A DNA stretch of 37,437 nucleotides, taken from Pelobacter sp. UBA6812 (GTDB lineage Bacteria > Desulfobacterota > Desulfuromonadia > Desulfuromonadales > Syntrophotaleaceae). The translations under genes and the position numbers were made by a program. Under the pieces are notes generated by a model, which worked only from the letters and a program-made list of their open reading frames with translations, ran no database searches and was not told where the DNA came from. The stretch spans positions 117,045-154,481 of the forward strand of contig DKEW01000034.1 in assembly GCA_002452265.1 (NCBI GenBank), written 5' to 3'. Numbering within the stretch: the first letter of the stretch is position 1; each line of letters starts with the position of its first letter. This document shows positions 1 through 6,401 of this stretch, in pieces.

Positions 1-1653
1 CTCACCCAGGAAGACTGGCGGGTCAACGAGAACGCCAATATGGGGTACTCCCTACAGGGCCTCAATAACCATATAGCAGCTAATATCACCAGCAATTACT
101 GGCTTAACAAGGTTTACCCCCGCGAAATTGCCGATGCGCATCGCAACGCTGATTTTCATGTCCATGACCTCGGTACGTTGGCGGTGTATTGCTGTGGATG
201 GGATCTGCGCGACCTTCTTATGCGCGGGTTTTCCGGTGCCTATGGCAAGGTTGAGAGCGCGCCACCTCGGCATTTCCGCACCGCCCTCGGGCAGATCGTC
301 AACTTCTTCTATACCTTGCAGGGCGAAGCGGCCGGGGCTCAGGCGTTTGCCAATTTTGATACGCTGCTTGCACCGTTTATCCACTATGACAAGCTTTCCT
401 ACCGCGAGGTCAAGCAGTCGGTTCAGGAGTTTATCTTTAATATGAACGTGCCGACCCGGGTCGGCTTCCAGACACCTTTCACCAACATTACCCTCGACAT
501 GATCGCGCCGAGCAATCTTGCCAACGAAGCGGTAGTCTTCGGAGGGAAGTTGATGGATGCCTGCTACGGCGACTTTCAGGAGGAGATGGACCTTTTCAAT
601 CGCGCCTTCTGCGAAGTGATGATGGCTGGTGATCATGCCGGAAGGATTTTCTCCTTCCCCATCCCGACTTATAACATCACCCAGGGTCTCGATTGGGAAA
701 GCCCACGGTTCCAGGCTATCTGGGAAATGACGGCCAAATACGGGATTCCGTATTTCAGTAACTTCATCAATTCGGATATGGACCCGGAAGACGCCCGCTC
801 CATGTGCTGCCGGCTGCGGCTGGATAACCGCGAACTGCGCCGTCGTGGCGGCGGTCTGTTCGGCTCCAACCCCCTGACCGGCTCGGTGGGGGTGGTGACG
901 CTCAACCTTCCGCGTGCGGCCTATCTGGCCGAGAATAAGGAGGCTTTCTTTGTTCGCATTTCCGAACTGATGCGCCTGGCTTATCAATCGCTGGAGATCA
1001 AGCGCAAGCAGCTGGAGCGTCTCACCGAGGAGGGCTTGTATCCTTACAGCCGTTTTTACCTGTCGGATATCCGGGATCGTATGGGTCAGTACTGGGGCAA
1101 TCATTTTTCGACCATCGGCCTGATCGGCATGAACGAAGCCAGTCTCAATCTCATCGGTGAGGGGGTCGATACGCCCGCAGGGCAAGCTCTGGCGGTAGAA
1201 ACTCTCAATTTTATGCGCCTGCAGCTGGAAGCTTTCCAGGAAGAGTCGGGGCATTTGTACAATCTTGAAGCCACTCCGGCTGAAGGTACCAGTTTCCGTC
1301 TGGCCAATCAGGATCGAAAGCGCTATCCCGCCATTATCACTGCCGGGTCAGAGGAGCCTTACTACACCAACTCCACCCAGTTACCGGTTGGCAGTACCGA
1401 CGATATTTTCGAGGCTTTGACTCATCAGGATTCTTTACAAACCCTGTATACCGGCGGCACCGTGTTTCATGGTTTCCTTGGGGAAAGGCTGGAAGATTGG
1501 GGGAGTGCTCGTCTGCTGGTGCAGCGCATTGCGGAGAATTTTCATCTGCCCTATTTTACCATCAGTCCGACCTTTACCATCTGTCCTGAACACGGTTATA
1601 TCACCGGTGAGCACTTCAGTTGCCCCCATCAGCACGATGCCGGCGCAGCCTGA
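1..1653 (+). CDS. nrdD: anaerobic (class III) ribonucleoside-triphosphate reductase, catalytic part, 5' end outside window
   Basis: Reduces ribonucleoside triphosphates to deoxy forms in anoxic cells by glycyl-radical chemistry. The frame is open from base 1 (reading LTQEDWRVNENANMGYS, a typical internal NrdD stretch), so the start lies upstream. Class III landmarks are visible: YCCGW near the N-terminal side (thiyl-radical/reductant cysteine region), SMCCRL followed by a glycine-rich GGGLFGS segment, and the terminal zinc-site sequence TICPEHGY...HFSCPH. The protein stops at HDAGAA, just where a normal NrdD would continue into the second half of the zinc site and the RVxGY glycyl-radical loop. 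That missing tail is supplied by the next ORF, 45 bp downstream with its own Shine-Dalgarno. nrdG follows, so the three genes probably form one operon. Family identity is near certain; the split is seen directly in sequence. Confidence 0.95.
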   Translation, partial: LTQEDWRVNENANMGYSLQGLNNHIAANITSNYWLNKVYPREIADAHRNADFHVHDLGTLAVYCCGWDLRDLLMRGFSGAYGKVESAPPRHFRTALGQIVNFFYTLQGEAAGAQAFANFDTLLAPFIHYDKLSYREVKQSVQEFIFNMNVPTRVGFQTPFTNITLDMIAPSNLANEAVVFGGKLMDACYGDFQEEMDLFNRAFCEVMMAGDHAGRIFSFPIPTYNITQGLDWESPRFQAIWEMTAKYGIPYFSNFINSDMDPEDARSMCCRLRLDNRELRRRGGGLFGSNPLTGSVGVVTLNLPRAAYLAENKEAFFVRISELMRLAYQSLEIKRKQLERLTEEGLYPYSRFYLSDIRDRMGQYWGNHFSTIGLIGMNEASLNLIGEGVDTPAGQALAVETLNFMRLQLEAFQEESGHLYNLEATPAEGTSFRLANQDRKRYPAIITAGSEEPYYTNSTQLPVGSTDDIFEALTHQDSLQTLYTGGTVFHGFLGERLEDWGSARLLVQRIAENFHLPYFTISPTFTICPEHGYITGEHFSCPHQHDAGAA

Positions 1654-1698
1654 TTATATTTGCCAGAATAAAAGAACTTTTTCATGAGGAGATCAGAC

Positions 1699-1845
1699 AT
1701 GGCTACAAAATGTGACGCCAAGACTGAAGTTTATTCCCGCGTTTGTGGGTTTTTCCGTCCTGTTCAGCAGTGGAATCGCGGCAAGAAAGAAGAATTCAAG
1801 GATCGTCGCGAATTCATGCTCGAAAATCACCCGATGAAAGGTTAG
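1699..1845 (+). CDS. stand-alone glycyl-radical domain of anaerobic ribonucleotide reductase (48 aa)
   Basis: A 48-residue ORF starting at ATG 1699, with AGGAG at about 1687-1691 as ribosome site. It reads MATKCDAKTEVYSRVCGFF and then RPVQQWNRGKKEEFKDRREF. This is the C-terminal tail of class III NrdD: RVCGF is the glycyl-radical loop (E. coli NrdD has RVCGY with Gly681), followed by the usual WNxGKxEEFKxR element. Cys5 aligns with the last zinc-ligand cysteine of fused NrdD proteins. The gene lies between nrdD and nrdG, only 6 bp before the nrdG GTG. It probably associates with the truncated NrdD to form an active enzyme, with NrdG placing the radical on Gly17; that is inference. A role like the PFL spare part GrcA/YfiD is an alternative, but the neighbouring NrdD has no glycyl-radical tail of its own. 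Confidence 0.85.
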   Translation: MATKCDAKTEVYSRVCGFFRPVQQWNRGKKEEFKDRREFMLENHPMKG

Positions 1846-1851
1846 GTCAGC

Positions 1852-2547
1852 GTGGGCATCAAGGGGTTTCAGGGTACCAGCCTGCTCGATTTTCCCGGTC
1901 GTATCGCTTCCCTGGTGTTTTTGGGTGGGTGCAATCTGAGCTGTCCGTTCTGTCACAATCCCGCCCTTGTTGAAGCTCCGGAGGATTTGCCGGATTACCC
2001 CCTGGAGCCTTTGTTCGAAAAATTGGAACAGCGTCGGAATTTTATCGACGGCGTTGTTATTTCGGGTGGCGAACCGACGCTGTTCCCGGAGCTGTTACCG
2101 TTGATGCAACGCATCAAGTCCATGGGGCTGCAGGTCAAGCTCGATACCAATGGTCTGTTGCCTGAGGTGCTTGCCGAGGTTCTACAACAGGGCTTGGCGG
2201 ATCTGGTGGCTCTGGACCTGAAAACCTCCCCGGAGCGTTACCGGGAACTGCATAACCGGCCGGTTGACAGTTCGGCGCTTGCACGCAGTGTAACCTTGCT
2301 GCTGCAGGGCTCTGTGGCCTGTGAGTTTCGCACGACCTGTGTTCCAGGTTTGGTGGGGAAAGATGATATCCTGCAGTTGGGCGCGTTGCTGCGTGGTGCG
2401 CAAAGCTGGGTGTTGCAGCAGTTTGTGCCCCACTACAGCTTGGCCGACTCGTATCGGGTGCTTGAGCCGTATCCGGTCTCTCTCTTGGAAAACTTCGCTG
2501 AACTGGCACGGGAATTTGTTCCGAAAGTGGTATTGCGAGGGGTTTGA
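1852..2547 (+). CDS. nrdG: anaerobic ribonucleoside-triphosphate reductase activating protein (radical SAM)
   Basis: Radical-SAM enzyme of 231 residues that uses a [4Fe-4S] cluster and S-adenosylmethionine to generate the glycyl radical on NrdD. The cluster motif CxxxCxxC is present as CNLSCPFC (Cys27, Cys31, Cys34), preceded by the typical DFPGRIASLVFLGG strand. The SAM-binding VISGGEPTL motif follows at about residues 70-78. The GTG start at 1852 is 6 bp after the stop of the glycyl-radical mini-gene, so translation is probably coupled. The length matches the longer NrdG/PflA-like activases of anaerobes (about 220-240 aa) rather than the short E. coli NrdG. Since the substrate glycine sits on a separate 48-residue chain here, this activase must recognise that chain or the assembled complex. 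Confidence 0.95.
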   Translation: MGIKGFQGTSLLDFPGRIASLVFLGGCNLSCPFCHNPALVEAPEDLPDYPLEPLFEKLEQRRNFIDGVVISGGEPTLFPELLPLMQRIKSMGLQVKLDTNGLLPEVLAEVLQQGLADLVALDLKTSPERYRELHNRPVDSSALARSVTLLLQGSVACEFRTTCVPGLVGKDDILQLGALLRGAQSWVLQQFVPHYSLADSYRVLEPYPVSLLENFAELAREFVPKVVLRGV

Positions 2548-2606
2548 AAGGCAGCTGTAAGCTATCAGTTATTAGCTGAGAGCTGAGGATTAAATATCAA
2601 TAAACA

Positions 2607-2640
2607 GGGCCGCGACAGATTCTGTCGCGGCCCTTTGATT
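2607..2640 (+). terminator. intrinsic terminator after nrdG, possibly bidirectional
   Basis: Perfect 13-bp inverted repeat GGGCCGCGACAGA / TCTGTCGCGGCCC (2607-2619 and 2621-2633) followed by TTTGATTTTTT. It lies between the convergent 3' ends of nrdG (+) and the activase gene (-), so it may stop both transcripts, though the T-run favours the + strand. Confidence 0.85.
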
Positions 2641-2658
2641 TTTTGGAAAATGGGAAGG

Positions 2659-3441
2659 TCAGTTCTTTTTGGTGGCGGCAAGATGCGCGCAGCCGATAGC
2701 ACCGTTGTGCTGGGGGTGGGCGGGGATGACGATGTCGGCAGAACTGAATTCGCGAAGCAGGGCCACGAAGGCGCCGTTTTTTGCTACTCCGCCGGTGAGC
2801 ACGATGGTGTCCTGGGCAAAACGGGCCAGCATCGGCGCGACGCGTTTGATCAGGGTCTGATTGACTCCGGCGCATAACGCTTCAAGGGAATGCCCCTCGA
2901 TAATTTTTCCGATCAGTTCGCTTTCACCGAAAATGCCGCAGGTGGCATCGAGGTAAACGGGGTTCTCATGGTGGCGGGCCAGTTCTTCGAGGGAGATATC
3001 CAGAACTTTGGCCATGTTCTCCAGGTAGCGACCGGAGGAAGCGGCACACTTGTCGTTCATGAGGAAATCGACCAGAATGCCGTCTTCTAGTCGAGCGACC
3101 TTGCTGTCCTGGCCGCCGAGATCGAGCAGGGTGAAGGTTTCCAGCCCGGTCTGAAACCGTGCACCGGCAATGTGCGCCTGGATTTCCGGAACCACGTTGG
3201 CACCAGCCAGGTTGATGGTGTTGCGCCCATAGCCGGTAGCGGTCAGCGGCGTGCTTTGCCATTGCTTCAAAGTCAGCAGCCCCAGGTCCTCGTAAGCCAG
3301 TATGAGCCGATCACCGTGACGGGTGGCGTAGCGTTTGTAGAAGGGGATAGTGTCGAAGCTTTCCAGTTTGGCTATGTTGTTGCCGTCGAGGGCGGCGAAT
3401 TTAACCTGGCGACTGCCAAGGTCAATGCCTATACCGGTCAT
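2659..3441 (-). CDS. ATP-dependent activase of the 2-hydroxyacyl-CoA dehydratase / double-cubane protein reductase family
   Basis: BadF/BadG/HgdC-family ASKHA ATPase, 260 residues. In characterised members a homodimer with one bridging [4Fe-4S] cluster uses ATP to drive a low-potential electron into its partner. The phosphate-binding GIDLGSRQVK is at the N-terminus and DLGGQDSK at about 107-114. The two cluster cysteines are Cys132 in NDKCAASSGRY and Cys168 in CGIFGESELI. LTGGVAKN is the adenosine motif near residue 215. It overlaps the upstream partner gene by ATGA (3438-3441), so translation is coupled. Because the partner is a single dehydratase-like chain with no second subunit, the closest functional model is the DCCP reductase of Carboxydothermus or E. 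coli YjiL, rather than a true dehydratase component A. Confidence 0.9.
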   Translation of the reverse strand: MTGIGIDLGSRQVKFAALDGNNIAKLESFDTIPFYKRYATRHGDRLILAYEDLGLLTLKQWQSTPLTATGYGRNTINLAGANVVPEIQAHIAGARFQTGLETFTLLDLGGQDSKVARLEDGILVDFLMNDKCAASSGRYLENMAKVLDISLEELARHHENPVYLDATCGIFGESELIGKIIEGHSLEALCAGVNQTLIKRVAPMLARFAQDTIVLTGGVAKNGAFVALLREFSSADIVIPAHPQHNGAIGCAHLAATKKN

Positions 3442-4421
3442 GCGCGCCTCGCTTTAATCATTTCCATGAAGCCTTCCAGTCGGATGCGGGTGCGTGCATC
3501 GAGCGGCCCGGGCCGGTCTCCCTCGAGAGTCAGAATGGGCAGGTGGCGCAGCCGTTTGCGTACGATAAGGTCCTCGATCTGGCGAAAGCAGAACGATTGT
3601 ACGTAGTGTATAACCCCGTCGATGCGACGCTGTTCAATTTCTTTTTCGATGTCGTCAAGGCGCACGAAGACGTCGTAAGGGTAGGTGTAGCGTTGGTATT
3701 GTTCCACTAGCGACGCCACCTGGTAGGGCATGGAGAACTGCCTCTGGGTTTCGTTGAACACTACGCGCCCGCCAAGTTCTTCAACCACGGTATAGATATC
3801 GGTGAATATCGGTGGTACGCCGATGTACGCCAGGCGTAGCCCTTCCGGCAAGGGGGTACGGTGCCGGACCTGGTCCAGGAAGGCGTCGGCTTGTGCTGCG
3901 AAGGTTTGCGGATCGCCGTTCATATCGGAGGTGCAGACCTGCCAGGTGTGATTTTCCGTGCCGGTGACGCGGTTCTCCTCCCAGGTCAGGCGGTCGATTT
4001 CATGGACCCGGGCGCGGATGGCGTTAAGCTGCTGCCAGGCTTGATGGGTTTGCTCCGGAGTGACGCCGAAATGGGCTGTCAGCTTGGCAATTTCATGCTC
4101 CAGGCTGGTCCGGGACCTGTCGTAGGGGTAGGCGAACGGGATGGTGGTGATGCCCTGCAGTTGCAGAACTTCCATCAAGGCCTTGGTGTTCGAGCAATCC
4201 CCTTCGGTGACGGCGATGATCTCGCGTATGCCGTGGCGCAAGGCTGCGCTGTAAAGGCCCTTGATCCAGCCGCAGCAATTGCGCGGGAACCCGGCCATTT
4301 CGGCCTCGTCGATGAGGTTCTGGCAGGCAGGGTCGGTGATGAAGATATTGTTCAGATCAACGGGGCGTTTGCCTGCCGCAACCACGATTTCGAGGGGGAT
4401 AGTAGTGGTGAATCCAACCAT
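3438..4421 (-). CDS. 2-hydroxyacyl-CoA dehydratase subunit D-like protein, probable double-cubane cluster protein
   Basis: 327 residues of the HgdB/FldC/YjiM family, starting MVGFTTTIPLEI as in single-gene members. It contains exactly six cysteines (Cys33, Cys49, Cys50, Cys76, Cys163, Cys278), in DPAC, RNCCGW, EGDCSNT, QVCTSD and QSFCFRQ. Established background: a stand-alone relative from Carboxydothermus binds a [8Fe-9S] double-cubane cluster and with its reductase performs ATP-driven low-potential reductions such as acetylene reduction. Six cysteines would suit two [4Fe-4S] units linked by a sulfide, but the ligand assignment is inference. There is no HgdA-like second subunit and no CoA transferase nearby, which argues against amino-acid fermentation dehydratase function. 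The physiological substrate is unknown. The ribosome site is weak; the start is 24 bp after the upstream membrane-protein gene. Confidence 0.85.
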   Translation of the reverse strand: MVGFTTTIPLEIVVAAGKRPVDLNNIFITDPACQNLIDEAEMAGFPRNCCGWIKGLYSAALRHGIREIIAVTEGDCSNTKALMEVLQLQGITTIPFAYPYDRSRTSLEHEIAKLTAHFGVTPEQTHQAWQQLNAIRARVHEIDRLTWEENRVTGTENHTWQVCTSDMNGDPQTFAAQADAFLDQVRHRTPLPEGLRLAYIGVPPIFTDIYTVVEELGGRVVFNETQRQFSMPYQVASLVEQYQRYTYPYDVFVRLDDIEKEIEQRRIDGVIHYVQSFCFRQIEDLIVRKRLRHLPILTLEGDRPGPLDARTRIRLEGFMEMIKARRA

Positions 4422-4445
4422 ATGAAGAATGCTTTGATAAGTCCG

Positions 4446-4778
4446 TTAGTCCTGTCTTATAAACAGGTAGTAAATGAAAACGAAGACCAGAACAGCCCCA
4501 CCACCGGCGAAAACCAGAACCGGCTCGCTGCCGACAGTTGAAATGGACGGTTTTTTTTGCAGGGTGTAATCGATAACGCAGGCGTACCCTACCGTGGTAA
4601 GCATCATGAATAACAGTGCCTGTCGTTTCAGTATAATGGAAACCAGGCAGATGATACCGAGTATGGTCAAAAACCAGGGGTTGTAGATCAGGTCGCCAAG
4701 ATTTACATTGCGTAGAGTCTCCATAACGTGCTCTGTGCGCAACGGTTCTAAGAAATCCTTGACTGTTGAAAGGTCCAT
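4446..4778 (-). CDS. small integral membrane protein of unknown function
   Basis: 110 residues, not assigned to a named family. The ATG at 4778 has AAGGA about 10 bases upstream on the minus strand. The N-terminal 30 residues are soluble-looking (MDLSTVKDFLEPLRTEH). Hydrophobic segments follow at about residues 34-52 and 54-72, and a third at about 86-106, ending FIRQD. It is the first gene of the minus-strand group with the double-cubane-like protein and its activase, 24 bp apart, so co-transcription is likely. That suggests, without proof, a membrane partner or merely a co-regulated gene. Confidence 0.7.
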   Translation of the reverse strand: MDLSTVKDFLEPLRTEHVMETLRNVNLGDLIYNPWFLTILGIICLVSIILKRQALLFMMLTTVGYACVIDYTLQKKPSISTVGSEPVLVFAGGGAVLVFVFIYYLFIRQD

Positions 4779-4886
4779 AGGCGGTTATCCTTTTTCGGGC
4801 CAATCAGGAACTCCACGGTTTAAAAGATCGATTTGTCAATATACCAGAGGCCTGGTCTAATCCAAAGCTTAAAATGCTGATGCATC

Positions 4887-4916
4887 TTGACTTTACGTTT
4901 GGGTTGAACCTAGTAT
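4887..4916 (+). promoter_or_regulatory. possible sigma-70 type promoter for murI
   Basis: TTGACT at 4887-4892, an 18-bp spacer and TAGTAT at 4911-4916. A transcript would start near 4923. The upstream gene is divergent, so a promoter is expected here. This start point would put the first in-frame ATG (4929) almost at the 5' end, which favours the downstream TTG as translation start. Confidence 0.45.
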
Positions 4917-4955
4917 ACCCCTTTTTGGATGTATCTCGCGGAGAGGGGAAAAGGG

Positions 4956-5756
4956 TTGCCGGATCGGGCTATTGGAGTGTTTGATTCAGGGGTTGGGGGA
5001 CTGACGGTTCTCAAGGAGATACAGCGCCTGCTGCCGGGGGAAGAACTTCTCTATCTCGGAGATACGGCTCGTGTGCCTTATGGGACCAAAAGCCCCGCGA
5101 CGGTGAGACGTTACGCCATGGAAGCGGCCACTTTTTTGACCCGGCGCAGGGTCAAAATGCTGGTTGTCGCTTGCAATACCGCCTCTTCGGTGGCATTGCT
5201 CGAGCTGGAGAACTGTTTCCAAATACCGGTTATCGGTGTTATCGAACCCGGTGCCAGGCGGGCTGTGTCGGTGACGCGGACCGGATGTATCGGTGTGATC
5301 GGTACTGAAGGCACCATCAAGAGCGGGGCTTATACCCTTGCTATCAAGCAACTGGCTCCCGATGCGGATGTGGTGGGAGTGCCTTGCCCATTGTTTGTGC
5401 CTCTGGTGGAGGAAGGTTGGCTTGATCACCCTGTAACCCGTCTCACTGCCGAGGAGTACCTCAGGCCCTTGCGCAAGCATGGGATCGATACTTTGGTGCT
5501 CGGCTGTACCCATTATCCGCTGCTCAAGGATGTGCTGCAGGAGGTTTTGGGCCCGGAAGTTGTTCTGATCGATTCGGCAGAAGAAACCGCCTTTGCCGTG
5601 GCTACCCGGTTGCAGGGGCGGAGTCAGTTGCGTCCAATAAGGCCAGCGGTCCCTTCGCAGTTCTTTGTTACCGATGTGCCCGAGCGCTTTCAGCGGGTGG
5701 GTGGGGAATTCCTTGGCCATCTGCTGACAGGTGTGGAGCAGGTCTCTATCGATTGA
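4956..5756 (+). CDS. murI: glutamate racemase
   Basis: Interconverts L- and D-glutamate for peptidoglycan synthesis, cofactor-independent, with two catalytic cysteines. About 266 residues, normal for the family. Seen: AIGVFDSGVGGLTVLKEI at the N-terminus, GDTARVPYGTKS, the first catalytic cysteine in VACNTAS (Cys73) and the second in LGCTHYPLL (Cys184). The start chosen is TTG 4956, because GGAGAGGGG lies at 4940-4948, the product then begins MPDRAIGVFDSG like other MurI proteins, and the likely promoter leaves almost no leader for the ATG at 4929. The ATG would add nine residues and cannot be excluded. First gene of a + strand run leading to metH. Confidence 0.93.
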   Translation: MPDRAIGVFDSGVGGLTVLKEIQRLLPGEELLYLGDTARVPYGTKSPATVRRYAMEAATFLTRRRVKMLVVACNTASSVALLELENCFQIPVIGVIEPGARRAVSVTRTGCIGVIGTEGTIKSGAYTLAIKQLAPDADVVGVPCPLFVPLVEEGWLDHPVTRLTAEEYLRPLRKHGIDTLVLGCTHYPLLKDVLQEVLGPEVVLIDSAEETAFAVATRLQGRSQLRPIRPAVPSQFFVTDVPERFQRVGGEFLGHLLTGVEQVSID

Positions 5757-5806
5757 GGCAGAGCACCCGGCGTGTCACCGGGTCGACTTGCCATGGAGCA
5801 AATGAC

Positions 5807-6400
5807 ATGAAAAGATCATCCAGTCGGTATCTGATTCCGATTTCGATCCTCATACTGCTGGCGGCCGGCCTGTTCACTTATCGCATCATGCATCGGGTGC
5901 CACAGGTGGGGCAGGATACGGCTGGTACGGAGGAACTTTTACCGCAAAGGGAAGTGCTCCTGTATTTCGCCAGCCAAGACGGATTTAGCCTGATTACCGA
6001 AGCGCGCGACGTGCCTGAGGCCGAGGAAGGGCAACTGGTGATGGAAATCATACAAGCTCTCGGAGCCGGGCCGCGTGCTTCGCTGAGTCCGATTTTGCCG
6101 TCGGGGGCCCGCCTGCTTGGCTACAGCCAGCAAGAGGGGATCGCAACCCTTGATTTCAGCAAAGAGCTGGTTGCCGCACACCCCGGCGGAAGCATGTCGG
6201 AGTTGTTGACGGTCTATGGACTGGTAAACACTCTGGCCGTCAATTTACCCCATATTCGCAAGGTGCGTATCTTGGTTGAAGCGCAGCCGGTGGAAACCCT
6301 TAAAGGGCATGTCGACCTGCGCCAGCCGATTGCCGCCGATTTTCGTTTTGCCCGCCCGTCCACTGAGGATGAGGCTTCGACCTTACAGGAGAATCCATAG
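5807..6400 (+). CDS. GerMN-domain membrane-anchored protein
   Basis: 197 residues from ATG 5807, which has GGAG eight bases upstream; a longer TTG-started form from 5753 overlapping murI lacks such support. A single hydrophobic segment at about residues 8-27 looks like an uncleaved signal anchor, placing the rest outside the membrane. Residues from about 45 on (EVLLYFASQDGFSLITEAR, then GPRASLSPILPSGARLLGYS and a VYGLVNTLAVNLPHIRKVRIL segment) fit the GerMN domain known from the spore protein GerM and from non-spore-formers such as Geobacter. The function in Gram-negatives is not established; cell-wall association is a reasonable guess given murI 50 bp upstream. metH follows after one base. 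Confidence 0.75.
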   Translation: MKRSSSRYLIPISILILLAAGLFTYRIMHRVPQVGQDTAGTEELLPQREVLLYFASQDGFSLITEARDVPEAEEGQLVMEIIQALGAGPRASLSPILPSGARLLGYSQQEGIATLDFSKELVAAHPGGSMSELLTVYGLVNTLAVNLPHIRKVRILVEAQPVETLKGHVDLRQPIAADFRFARPSTEDEASTLQENP

Positions 6401-6401
6401 C

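Noticed and set aside
52..1254. 400-codon open frame on the minus strand opposite nrdD
   Set aside because: Lies wholly opposite a well-recognised gene, shows no family motif, and is a codon-bias shadow.
1654..1698. Frameshift or sequencing error splitting nrdD
   Set aside because: The gap contains a stop, a proper Shine-Dalgarno and an ATG, and the downstream ORF starts at the domain boundary.
3438..4421. Component of a 2-hydroxyglutaryl- or lactoyl-CoA dehydratase
   Set aside because: True dehydratases need two different subunits plus CoA-transfer genes; only one subunit and an activase are present.
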